A stretch of 64,000 nt of DNA from Phycisphaeraceae bacterium (GTDB lineage: Bacteria > Planctomycetota > Phycisphaerae > Phycisphaerales > UBA1924). The notes beneath the pieces were generated by a model that was given only the letters and a program-made list of their open reading frames with translations, was not told the origin of the DNA and searched no databases. The position numbers and the translations under genes were made by a program. Positions within the stretch are counted from its first letter, which is position 1. Each line of letters begins with the position of its first letter. The stretch is from positions 1 through 64,000 of the forward strand of contig JACKHF010000001.1 in NCBI GenBank assembly GCA_020639155.1, read 5' to 3'. This document shows positions 57,362 through 64,000 of this stretch, in pieces.

Positions 57362-57623
57362 GATCGGCGGACTGTACATCAACGCGAACTTGATTGAGAC
57401 GGTGAGCCAACCGGTTGGTTCTCGCACGTGTGTCATATTCCGCTCTGGCAATAGCGTTCGTTCGGCGCACGACAATAGAAGCGAGCAGGATGTTGTCGCT
57501 GCGATCAACAAGGCTGTTGCTGACTCGATTGCAGCCACTACAGGGGCGTACTTCTCCGAGCTGCGAGAGAGTCCCGTCGGAAACGACCTGATCGACACCG
57601 CTTCCAAGGCGGTGCGGCCATGA
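57339..57623 (+). CDS. Prophage hypothetical protein
   Basis: About 94 aa. The first half is beta-rich (MPILVRIGGLYINANLIETV, TCVIFRSGNSV), the second helical (EQDVVAAINKAVADSIAATT). It resembles small phage proteins of unknown role. The ATG at 57339 is best spaced from AAGGGG; 57333 and 57345 are alternatives. The stop overlaps the next start (ATGA). Confidence 0.6.
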   Translation: MAMPILVRIGGLYINANLIETVSQPVGSRTCVIFRSGNSVRSAHDNRSEQDVVAAINKAVADSIAATTGAYFSELRESPVGNDLIDTASKAVRP

Positions 57624-58279
57624 CCATCCCACGCCCCAACGACAAGCCATCGCCCTTATTCGAGAACGCGAAACCACCAGCGCACACGGAGACGTTGCAT
57701 GCGCTGAAACGAAACGCAAGGGGAGACCAAGCGGGTGATAGTCCCGCCATCCAAGCCATGCCCGTCGCCGACGGTCCGGATCGAAACGGCGATACACCTG
57801 TGGTCGGTGGCCATCACTGCCCGGCAGGGCACATGAAGGGGTGCGATTCCGGGGATGGGTCTCAATACAGAGAGGGGTCGTCGCTGGACCACGGCGGCGA
57901 TCCCATTGCGAGATGTGATGCTGATGCACCGCGCGGGGTCAGTGGGACAACCGACGCATCCGGTGACTGTGGTGTAACAAGGGAATGCGGTGGAGACACC
58001 GTTGAGGGCACCCAACCGAAACGGGAGCGTGCACACGTGAACGACCACGCAACCGTGGACCCCGCGCACATTTTTAATACCACACGCGATCTTGTCATGA
58101 GCCTGCGCTCGGGCACATGTCCGGCATGCAACAAACCCAAGACTGCGATGAAGACATTCTGCTATCCGTGCTATCGCAGGCTTCCACGTGCGAAGCAGGA
58201 CGCGCTGTATCAACTCGTTGGCGAGGGATACGAGCAGGCGTTCGCGGACGCAATGCAACATCTCAGGAGGAACGCATGA
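57620..58279 (+). CDS. Prophage protein with C-terminal zinc ribbon
   Basis: A 219-aa protein. The first 140 residues are Asp/Gly/His-rich and look disordered. The last 65 form a ribbon: TCPACNKPKTAMKTFCYPCY, then RRLPRAKQDALYQLVGEGYE. Related ribbons are common in phage early regions, of unknown function. It overlaps both neighbours by four bases. Confidence 0.6.
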   Translation: MTIPRPNDKPSPLFENAKPPAHTETLHALKRNARGDQAGDSPAIQAMPVADGPDRNGDTPVVGGHHCPAGHMKGCDSGDGSQYREGSSLDHGGDPIARCDADAPRGVSGTTDASGDCGVTRECGGDTVEGTQPKRERAHVNDHATVDPAHIFNTTRDLVMSLRSGTCPACNKPKTAMKTFCYPCYRRLPRAKQDALYQLVGEGYEQAFADAMQHLRRNA

Positions 58280-58527
58280 GCGACCAGAAGCACAAGATTA
58301 TTCTTCGCGCGAAAGATGCGGCCATTCTTCTTGCACTAGTTGAGAACGGCGCTGAGAGCATCGCTCGAAGTAATCCAGACCCATTTTCGTCGCGTGCCTT
58401 CCTGCTGTCTAGGGGCAAGGTCATCTATGACGCGGTGAAATCAACACTGGAACAAATGCCCAAAGAATCATTGTCGAACGAACCAGAGATGCTTGAGTAC
58501 ATGCGTTCGATTGGAGCGCTGAAATGA
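58276..58527 (+). CDS. Small prophage protein
   Basis: An 83-aa protein, mostly helical (IILRAKDAAILLALVENGAE, IYDAVKSTLEQMPKESLSNE). No family was recognised. It starts inside the stop of the zinc-ribbon gene (ATGA) and ends inside the start of the next gene, with AGGAGG upstream. Confidence 0.6.
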   Translation: MSDQKHKIILRAKDAAILLALVENGAESIARSNPDPFSSRAFLLSRGKVIYDAVKSTLEQMPKESLSNEPEMLEYMRSIGALK

Positions 58528-58667
58528 ACATCCTCTTGTATCTCACCATCGTGCCCATCGCGTGTGTGGGCTGTGTGATCTTCACAGCGGCGTGGTGCAG
58601 TTCCAACCCATCGAAGGCTCGCAAATACGGCGTGTATCTTGGAGGACAGCGCAATGACTTCAAATGA
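58524..58667 (+). CDS. 47-aa single-pass membrane protein
   Basis: Starts in an ATGA overlap with the preceding gene. The first 25 residues form one membrane helix (NILLYLTIVPIACVGCVIFT); the rest is a short basic tail (SKARKYGVYLGGQRNDFK). The stop overlaps the start region of the next gene. Tiny membrane proteins of this sort are common in phage genomes; the function is unknown. Confidence 0.55.
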   Translation: MNILLYLTIVPIACVGCVIFTAAWCSSNPSKARKYGVYLGGQRNDFK

Positions 58668-59277
58668 ACAGATGATCAAGTCGGCAATGCCTGGGCGTGA
58701 CGCGCATGAGCAAGACAGTCGCCGCAGGCCGCTGATCGTGAGCGAGGCGGATGGTTCTGCAAAGACCGGACCCGCGCAGTCGGTGATCGACACGATCATC
58801 GAGCATGCACGCAAGTCACCAGCTTGCTTTGTGAACCCACTGCAGGCGCTCCAGAAACCGGTATTGCTGCATGACGAGCGAACCAGAGCAACTAACGTGC
58901 TGCGGACCCTCGGCCTTAATGAGGTCTCGATCGGGCACGCGGTCGAGTATGCGCCTCTTGTCGATGACCGTGTGGATGTGCCGTTTCTAGAGGCCGGTGT
59001 ACTTCCGCATATCCGCACGCGAGAGCAGTTGATCGGGTACGCGGTCGCGCGTGCGTTCGCACTGCTCGACATCGTCGCCTCGCTCCCGCTGTCGATGTGC
59101 TGCGAGGGCGATGTGGTTCGCGACTTGCGCGACGCGCTCGACGAGGCGCTGATCACGGACGACCTTGCAAAGCGAGTGGAAGAGATATTCGAGGCCGACA
59201 CGGACAAGCGGCGCGAGCTTGATAGCGCAGAACTAGATCATCGTCGATCGGTGAACGAGTTTCTCGAAAAGCAGTGA
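58654..59277 (+). CDS. Prophage hypothetical protein
   Basis: A 207-aa protein with GGAGG before the ATG at 58654. It is acidic and helical (SVIDTIIEHARKSPACFVNP, LRDALDEALITDDLAKRVEE). No domain was recognised. It overlaps the tiny membrane-protein gene by 14 bases. Confidence 0.6.
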   Translation: MTSNEQMIKSAMPGRDAHEQDSRRRPLIVSEADGSAKTGPAQSVIDTIIEHARKSPACFVNPLQALQKPVLLHDERTRATNVLRTLGLNEVSIGHAVEYAPLVDDRVDVPFLEAGVLPHIRTREQLIGYAVARAFALLDIVASLPLSMCCEGDVVRDLRDALDEALITDDLAKRVEEIFEADTDKRRELDSAELDHRRSVNEFLEKQ

Positions 59278-59351
59278 TTGTCTCTGCGGGCGCGTTGCCC
59301 GCGATCTCCCGCGCGTGTTTGCTGACCAGCTTTACTTTGGCGCGCGGGCTT

Positions 59352-59425
59352 GGTGCAGTAGCTCAATCGGACAGAGCGGCTGAGTCCTAGTCAGTTGGTT
59401 GAGGGTTCGAGTCCTTCCTGCACTG
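59352..59425 (+). tRNA. tRNA-Arg (CCU), element-borne
   Basis: Acceptor GGTGCAG pairs with CTGCACT, the D-stem GCTC pairs with GAGC, anticodon stem GCTGA/TCAGT with loop GTCCTAG gives anticodon CCT, and the T-arm is GAGGGTTCGAGTCCTTC. The loop has G at both 32 and 38, which is unusual. It lies inside the prophage gene run and probably supports rare AGG codons. Confidence 0.75.
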
Positions 59426-59436
59426 TTTGACATTTT

Positions 59437-59574
59437 GGGTCGGCGGCGTGTGGGAAACGCGACGCAAGCACGGGCGAGTGCAAAACGATGCGATCGTGCG
59501 GCTAGTGAAAACTGGCGGCGTCTGTTCTGAACGGACCGCAACAACACAAGCAGGTTCGAATCCTGCCCGGCCCA
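59437..59574 (+). ncRNA. tRNA-like structure, possibly an aberrant tRNA-Gln
   Basis: The 3' part is a clear tRNA T-arm (GCAGGTTCGAATCCTGC) followed by CCGGCCCA. GGGTCGG 130 bases upstream can pair with CCGGCCC, and GTCTG-TTCTGAA-CGGAC forms a perfect anticodon-like arm with CTG. However, the distance from acceptor to anticodon arm and the variable region are both too long for a normal tRNA. It may be a tRNA with an insertion, a decayed tRNA or a tRNA-like RNA. Confidence 0.4.
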
Positions 59575-59588
59575 TTGGAGGAAACACA

Positions 59589-60725
59589 ATGAATCTCGAC
59601 GCACTGAAATCACAGGTCAAGGACTTCACGCCCGAACTCGACGCGCGCGGTCGATGCGAAGCACCCGAGCCGGGCATCTACCGCATGGACTTCCCGACGT
59701 ACAAGGCGATCGAAGGCGCTGTGAACGCCAACGCCATCAAACAAGGTGTTCCCGAGAATGGCACCCCGCGTCACATGCACGCCGATCTTAATCATGCCAT
59801 GGAGAAACGCGACACCGACGCGCTCCGAAACGGCAGGCGACTGCACACGCTCGTGCTTGAGCCCGAACTCGCAGAGCGATGGGTGTCGATGCCTCAAGCG
59901 CCCAAGAGCACCAAGGATGGACTTGCGAAGTGGGTTGACGCGATCGAGCAGTTGGTCGGTGAGCACATCACTGAGCTACATGAGGTTGTTGGCACGCCAC
60001 CGTCCGCGTTCCGTGATCTGCAAGGTTGGGTATCGAACGCTTATGAGACCGCGCTGCGCATCACCGGATCTGACATCGTCCCTGAAGAACAACGCGCCAT
60101 GCTCGACGAGCAGGCGAAGGCGCTCCGCACGCATGAGCTGTGTGGCCGCTATCTCGCGGCTGATGGGCTCTCAGAGGTCACTGTCATATGGGACAAGACC
60201 ATGAAGGTCCGCGACTACACGACACCCAATGGGTTCGTGGAGAAAACACTGCGCATGAAGGCGCGTCTGGACAGGCTCGTCATGCACGCTGGCAAGGTCT
60301 ACTCGATCGACATCAAGACCGCTGCCAACGGCGGGCTCGCTGCGTTTACAAGCGCAGCATGCAACAACGGGTACGACATCGCCGCGGCGCACTACCGCGA
60401 GGCGGTTGGTTTCATCACCGGTCAGCACAAGAGTGAGCCGCGTTTGCTTGTGTGCGAGAACCGCAACGGGCTGTACACAGCATCGGTCAAGGTGTTCGGC
60501 GATCGCTGGCTCGATGCGGCCGACGCGAGGCGCATGCAGGTGCTCAGGCTTTACGCATCGTGTCTGCACATCGGCAAGATGCCCGGGCATGGCTGGGAAT
60601 GGGCAACAGACGGCACGATCGGACGCTACACAGCAGAGGTCATGGAGCCGCCGTACTGGATGATTGAAAACCTTGACAAGAACGAGGAACAGGAATCGCG
60701 CGACGAAATGGAGGACGCGGCATGA
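59589..60725 (+). CDS. RecE-like exonuclease (PD-(D/E)XK)
   Basis: A 378-aa nuclease. The core motif is LRMKARLDRLVMHAGKVYSI then DIKTAANGG, giving the D...D-x-K catalytic set of PD-(D/E)XK exonuclease VIII-type enzymes; YDIAAAHYREAV is the following helix with the conserved Tyr. It would chew double-strand ends to give single strands for the annealing protein encoded two genes later. The start at 59589 has GGAGG upstream; the longer frame translates the tRNA-like sequence and is rejected. The stop overlaps the next gene (ATGA). Confidence 0.85.
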   Translation: MNLDALKSQVKDFTPELDARGRCEAPEPGIYRMDFPTYKAIEGAVNANAIKQGVPENGTPRHMHADLNHAMEKRDTDALRNGRRLHTLVLEPELAERWVSMPQAPKSTKDGLAKWVDAIEQLVGEHITELHEVVGTPPSAFRDLQGWVSNAYETALRITGSDIVPEEQRAMLDEQAKALRTHELCGRYLAADGLSEVTVIWDKTMKVRDYTTPNGFVEKTLRMKARLDRLVMHAGKVYSIDIKTAANGGLAAFTSAACNNGYDIAAAHYREAVGFITGQHKSEPRLLVCENRNGLYTASVKVFGDRWLDAADARRMQVLRLYASCLHIGKMPGHGWEWATDGTIGRYTAEVMEPPYWMIENLDKNEEQESRDEMEDAA

Positions 60726-60871
60726 AGAACATGAAGATCATCGCCGACCTTGCACAACAGCATGATGCGCAGGTGTGGGTCGAACGCACAACAGACGGGC
60801 AGCCGGTGGGGATCGTCATCGAAGATGGTCAGGTTGCCGCGTCGCAGTCGGAAGGAGACGTAGCGGCATGA
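60722..60871 (+). CDS. 49-aa prophage protein between nuclease and RecT
   Basis: Reads MKNMKIIADLAQQHDAQVWV, then ERTTDGQPVGIVIEDGQVAA and an acidic end. No family was recognised. It overlaps both neighbours by four bases (ATGA), so it is firmly part of the recombination operon. Confidence 0.6.
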   Translation: MKNMKIIADLAQQHDAQVWVERTTDGQPVGIVIEDGQVAASQSEGDVAA

Positions 60872-61671
60872 GCAACAACGAGATCACCGAATCTGACATC
60901 GACAGGGTGTACGAGAACGCGCCCGAGCACGCAAACGGCACAACAGTGGTCGCTGGCGAGGTTGTCGAGCAAGACAAGCCTATCAAGCCATACGAGGGGG
61001 AGTCTGACACAACAACGGCCCTGCGAATCAAGACACCCAAGAGCGACGGGCTTGCGCTGAAGGATGGTGGTTTCGACATCAGGACAGAAGCGGACCTGTA
61101 CAGGATCGCCCAGACACTGATACGAACAAAGAGCCCCCTGATCGGCGGTCACGCGAACACAAACGACCTCTACGCATCGATGATCTTCCTGCACTCGATC
61201 GGCGCGAACCCGATCGCGCATGTGCAGCACGTTGCGGTCATCAACGACAAGCTGAGCATCTACGGCGATGCCATGCTCGCGATCGCGTACAGCAGTGGCT
61301 TGCTTGAGCGATTCGAGGAACGCTTTGAGGGCGACGAAGACTCAGATGAGTTTGGCGCGTACTGCTGCGCTGTCCGCAAAGGCGTGTCTGGCGAACACTC
61401 GTGCCTGTTCACGGTGAAGCGCGCGAAGAAGGCTGGCTTGTGGGGCCGCAAGGGACCGTGGGCGAACTACCCGTGGCGGATGCTCCAGATGCGAGCACGA
61501 GGGTTTGTACTCCGCGACACGCTCGCTGATGCGTTCGGTGGCCTCATTATCCGCGAGGAAGCAGACGACTACGGGTTCAATCCCGACAAGATGCGCGTGA
61601 TGCAGAACAACGAGAAACGCGAGCAAGTGATGTCGGAGTTGGGTGAACTGCCACCTGCTCCAAAGGAATAG
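60868..61671 (+). CDS. RecT-family single-strand annealing protein
   Basis: A 267-aa protein. The RecT pattern is seen in HVAVINDKLSIYGDAMLAIA, FTVKRAKKAGLWGRKGPWAN and YPWRMLQMRARGFVLRDTLA with ADAFGGL. It anneals complementary single strands made by the partner nuclease during phage replication or repair. The N-terminal 50 residues are acidic and variable. Its start overlaps the preceding small gene. Confidence 0.85.
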   Translation: MSNNEITESDIDRVYENAPEHANGTTVVAGEVVEQDKPIKPYEGESDTTTALRIKTPKSDGLALKDGGFDIRTEADLYRIAQTLIRTKSPLIGGHANTNDLYASMIFLHSIGANPIAHVQHVAVINDKLSIYGDAMLAIAYSSGLLERFEERFEGDEDSDEFGAYCCAVRKGVSGEHSCLFTVKRAKKAGLWGRKGPWANYPWRMLQMRARGFVLRDTLADAFGGLIIREEADDYGFNPDKMRVMQNNEKREQVMSELGELPPAPKE

Positions 61672-61788
61672 GTCTCTCTCTTCTCAACCCGCCCGCCGCG
61701 TGCGAAAGCGCGTGTGCGGGGATTTCAATCGACCGCGCCCGCTGCAGCGCGGTTGTGACACGAACACAGCAGCAGAAGGAACACACAC

Positions 61789-62241
61789 ATGACTGAGCAA
61801 GCAACACAGACAACCCAGGCACCGCAGCCGACGGCGCAGGAGCCTGATGGAACAGAGACGGTGCAAGAGCAGAATGTGCAGACGCTCGACGAGGTTGAGG
61901 TTGATGTTATTGCTGGCAATGCACAGCCCGCAGATTTCTCAACAGCAGCCGCGTTCGCGTTCGCCGAACTCGATGCTGCAATGCAGGATGGATGGGAGTT
62001 TCGGTTCTTCAGGAACCCACTCGGCAGCATCTCCTGTGCCGCAACGCACGCAGGACAGGGAGTGCAGTCGCACGCAACGAAGTTGCTCCAGTCTTCGTTG
62101 CCAGCGGACATTCCCATCCCGGCGGACGAGGCAGTGCCATATGGCGAACCGATCGTCACGGACCACCCGACCAGTATGACCGAACTGATCCTTGATTCGG
62201 TCGCAAAGACGCGCGGCATTTGGCGCGCGTCTGCAGCCTGA
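61789..62241 (+). CDS. Prophage hypothetical protein
   Basis: A 150-aa protein with AGAAGG before the ATG. The first 40 residues are Gln/Thr/Glu-rich and disordered; the rest contains AAAFAFAELDAAMQDGWEFR. No family was recognised. It lies between recT and the ATPase gene, and the 117 bp before it hold no gene. Confidence 0.55.
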   Translation: MTEQATQTTQAPQPTAQEPDGTETVQEQNVQTLDEVEVDVIAGNAQPADFSTAAAFAFAELDAAMQDGWEFRFFRNPLGSISCAATHAGQGVQSHATKLLQSSLPADIPIPADEAVPYGEPIVTDHPTSMTELILDSVAKTRGIWRASAA

Positions 62242-62278
62242 CACCCATTCCCGTGCGCGAGAGCGTGCGGGCGTGATT

Positions 62279-63964
62279 ATGAGCACGATCACACTCAGCA
62301 ATGACTTTGCGCTCCCAGAGGAGGCTGTCACATGGAAGATGGGCATTGTCGGGCGCACAGGCTCGGGCAAGACCAACACCGCGATCGTGATGGCCGAGCA
62401 GATGTGCGAGCGATCGCTCCCATTCGTCATCCTCGACCCGCAGGGCGACTGGTGGGGCCTTCGCACAAAGTATCAGGTGCAGATTCTCGGAGGCGCACAC
62501 GGCGATGTCCCGCTCGATCCAAAGGCCGGAGAGGTTGTCGCCGACTTCGTGATGGAATGCGGTGTACCGACCCTGCTTGACATGTCCGACATGGGCGAGG
62601 GCGAGATGGTGCGCTTCGCGACCGACTTCGCGCGTCGGTTGTATGCCAAGAACAAGCACGCGATCCATGTGTTTCTCGACGAGGCCGATATGTTCGCGCC
62701 ACAGTCCGGCATGGGCAACAAGGCACAGTGTCTCGGCGCGTGGCAGAACGTCGTCAGGCGCGGGCGGTCCAAAGGCATCGGTGTGACGATGATTACGCAG
62801 CGTCCGGCGGTCATCAACAAGGATTTGTTCACGCAGTGTGACCCGATGTTTGTGCATCAGCTTGCAAGCTCGAACGACCTTGGAGCGATCGACAAGTATC
62901 TCGACTACTTCGGGTACGCCAAGAGCGACCGGAGGCCCATCACTGAGCGTGTTGCGAAGTACCAGACCGGCGATGCGCTCGTGCTTGCGCTTGGAAGCCT
63001 GCGAATCGAGCCGACACACATCGGTGTGAGCAAGCGAAAGAGCTTCGACTCGAGCGCGGCACCAAAGGCGAAGGGGCGCAAGGCTGTCACACCTGAGATG
63101 GTCAAGATCAATCTTGACGCGCTCGGTGACCGCATGAAGGACGCGGTGGCCCAAGCAGAGCAGAACGACCCGAAACTGCTCAAGAAGCGAATCGCGGAAC
63201 TGGAGAAGCAGGTCAAGGAACAGAAGCCGGACCAGTCATCGATAGACGATGCAGTCAGGGCGCGTGACGCATACTGGCAGAACGAGATCGATCTGCGTCG
63301 GAAAATCACTGAGAAGGCACTGCAGCAGCTTGGTGGGATCATCGGAGAGATTGGTGATGTGTTCAAGATTGCGAACGCAACGCCGCCAAAGACACAGGCG
63401 AGCACGCCAATAGACGCACCACCACCGTCGAAGCCAAAGAAACCTACCACAAAGAGTGATCGGCTTTCAGGACCACACCAGAAGATTCTCGATGCGATCG
63501 CGTTCATGAACTTGATGGGGATCGATGCTCCACACATCAAGCAGGTCGCGCTGATCGCGGGATACACAAACAGTGGCACGTTCTCGAACTACGCGAGCGA
63601 TCTGCACAAATCGGGGCTCATCAACCGCAACAACGGCACACTGTCGCTGACTGACGAAGGCATGTATGAGGCGAACTACGAAACGCATCCATCGCCAATC
63701 GAGATGCGAGCCTCAGTGGTCGAGATGGTTCGCAGACTCAAGGGTGGCAATATACCCGCGACACTGCTCAACTGGCTCATCCAGCAGTATCTCAAACAGC
63801 CGGGCCGGTGGATCAAGGTTGCTGATGTTGCGGCGGCGAACGGGTACGCAAACTCAGGGACGTTCTCGAACTACCTGAGCAAGCTGTCAACCGCCGGCGT
63901 GATCGACCGCGAGAACGGAATGGTCCGTGCTGTCGACGTGCTGTTTCCGGAGGTGTGCCAATGA
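62279..63964 (+). CDS. HerA/FtsK-like ATPase with two winged-helix repeats
   Basis: A 561-aa protein. The ATPase part (about 1-260) has Walker A GIVGRTGSGKTNTAIV, FVILDPQGDWWGL and Walker B HVFLDEADMF, with a sensor region ITQRPAVINKDLF. This is the DUF87/HerA class, which couples to nucleases or moves DNA. A coiled coil (about 285-360) and a Pro-rich linker follow. The last 160 residues carry two similar winged-helix-like units: AGYTNSGTFSNYASDLHKSG and NGYANSGTFSNYLSKLSTAG. The ATG at 62279 is chosen because the longer frame overlaps the previous gene. It overlaps the next start (ATGA). Confidence 0.8.
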   Translation: MSTITLSNDFALPEEAVTWKMGIVGRTGSGKTNTAIVMAEQMCERSLPFVILDPQGDWWGLRTKYQVQILGGAHGDVPLDPKAGEVVADFVMECGVPTLLDMSDMGEGEMVRFATDFARRLYAKNKHAIHVFLDEADMFAPQSGMGNKAQCLGAWQNVVRRGRSKGIGVTMITQRPAVINKDLFTQCDPMFVHQLASSNDLGAIDKYLDYFGYAKSDRRPITERVAKYQTGDALVLALGSLRIEPTHIGVSKRKSFDSSAAPKAKGRKAVTPEMVKINLDALGDRMKDAVAQAEQNDPKLLKKRIAELEKQVKEQKPDQSSIDDAVRARDAYWQNEIDLRRKITEKALQQLGGIIGEIGDVFKIANATPPKTQASTPIDAPPPSKPKKPTTKSDRLSGPHQKILDAIAFMNLMGIDAPHIKQVALIAGYTNSGTFSNYASDLHKSGLINRNNGTLSLTDEGMYEANYETHPSPIEMRASVVEMVRRLKGGNIPATLLNWLIQQYLKQPGRWIKVADVAAANGYANSGTFSNYLSKLSTAGVIDRENGMVRAVDVLFPEVCQ

Positions 63965-64000
63965 AACGTGGCGGTCCCGAACATCCCAAGATCAGGCGGC
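63961..64000 (+). CDS. Start of a further prophage gene (cut by window end)
   Basis: An ATG in the ATGA overlap with the ATPase gene opens MKRGGPEHPKIRR, continuing past the window. Basic N-termini of this form start several phage early proteins. Nothing more can be said from 13 residues. Confidence 0.6.
   Translation, partial: MKRGGPEHPKIRR

Noticed and set aside
59427..59588. N-terminal extension of the RecE-like gene
   Set aside because: It translates the tRNA-like sequence (AGSNPARP is a typical tRNA artefact); the ATG at 59589 has a proper ribosome site.

Overview
The window looks like chromosome of a planctomycete, most likely class Phycisphaerae. The evidence is an ECF sigma factor translationally coupled to a Ser/Thr kinase with TPR repeats, a secreted protein with a PEP-CTERM-type C-terminus, a protein ending in a doubled dockerin-like repeat, a type III glutamine synthetase and C-terminal Cys-rich ribbons. 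No rRNA is present, so the placement is inference from gene content.

Layout. (1) 0.3-18.3 kb is housekeeping and secretory DNA: tRNA-fMet, purD, a DUF4340-type protein, a PEP-CTERM protein, a degenerate QueC-like protein, glnN, a lamin-tail/dockerin protein, gamma-glutamyltransferase, tRNA-Thr, a thioredoxin-domain protein, a cytochrome P450 and the kinase/sigma pair. (2) 18.4-31 kb is a scarred accessory region. It holds decayed copies of one insertion sequence and a small palindrome-bearing repeat (MITE-like) with the same ends, a truncated NAD(P)H-binding gene, a papain-like peptidase next to an unknown lipoprotein, and a membrane protein coupled to a trypsin-like protease. (3) 26.4-46.9 kb is a nitrogen-oxide block: a nitrate/nitrite-sensing (NIT) receptor stub, a NosP-like FIST protein coupled to a histidine kinase, a divergent four-gene signalling operon (thiol-motif protein, histidine kinase, REC-HDOD, REC plus dead HD-GYP), a cytochrome c nitrite reductase operon nrfHA in which nrfA is broken, an Rrf2 regulator, and a clade-II-type nitrous oxide reductase operon (cytochrome c, nosZ, nosB-like, nosD, nosF, nosY, nosL, CopD-like).

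(4) 46.9-57.2 kb holds panE-like and pdxH genes, an intact IS copy, a large serine recombinase running antisense through tRNA-Pro, an arginase-family gene, two small membrane proteins, astD, astA and tRNA-Glu. (5) From tRNA-Glu to the window end is the early region of a prophage or similar element: tightly overlapping small genes, a tRNA-Arg, a tRNA-like structure, a RecE-like nuclease, a RecT-like annealing protein and a HerA/FtsK-like ATPase with two C-terminal winged-helix repeats.

How the genes may work together: the nos operon would reduce N2O with electrons from a di-haem cytochrome, under a possibly NO-responsive Rrf2 regulator. The neighbouring FIST/kinase and NIT modules suggest sensing of NO and nitrite next door. 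Nitrite-to-ammonium reduction appears lost, because a 14-nt deletion in nrfA removes the Gln-His of the active site and shifts the frame. The cell would then be an N2O consumer without a working NrfA. This physiological picture is inference.
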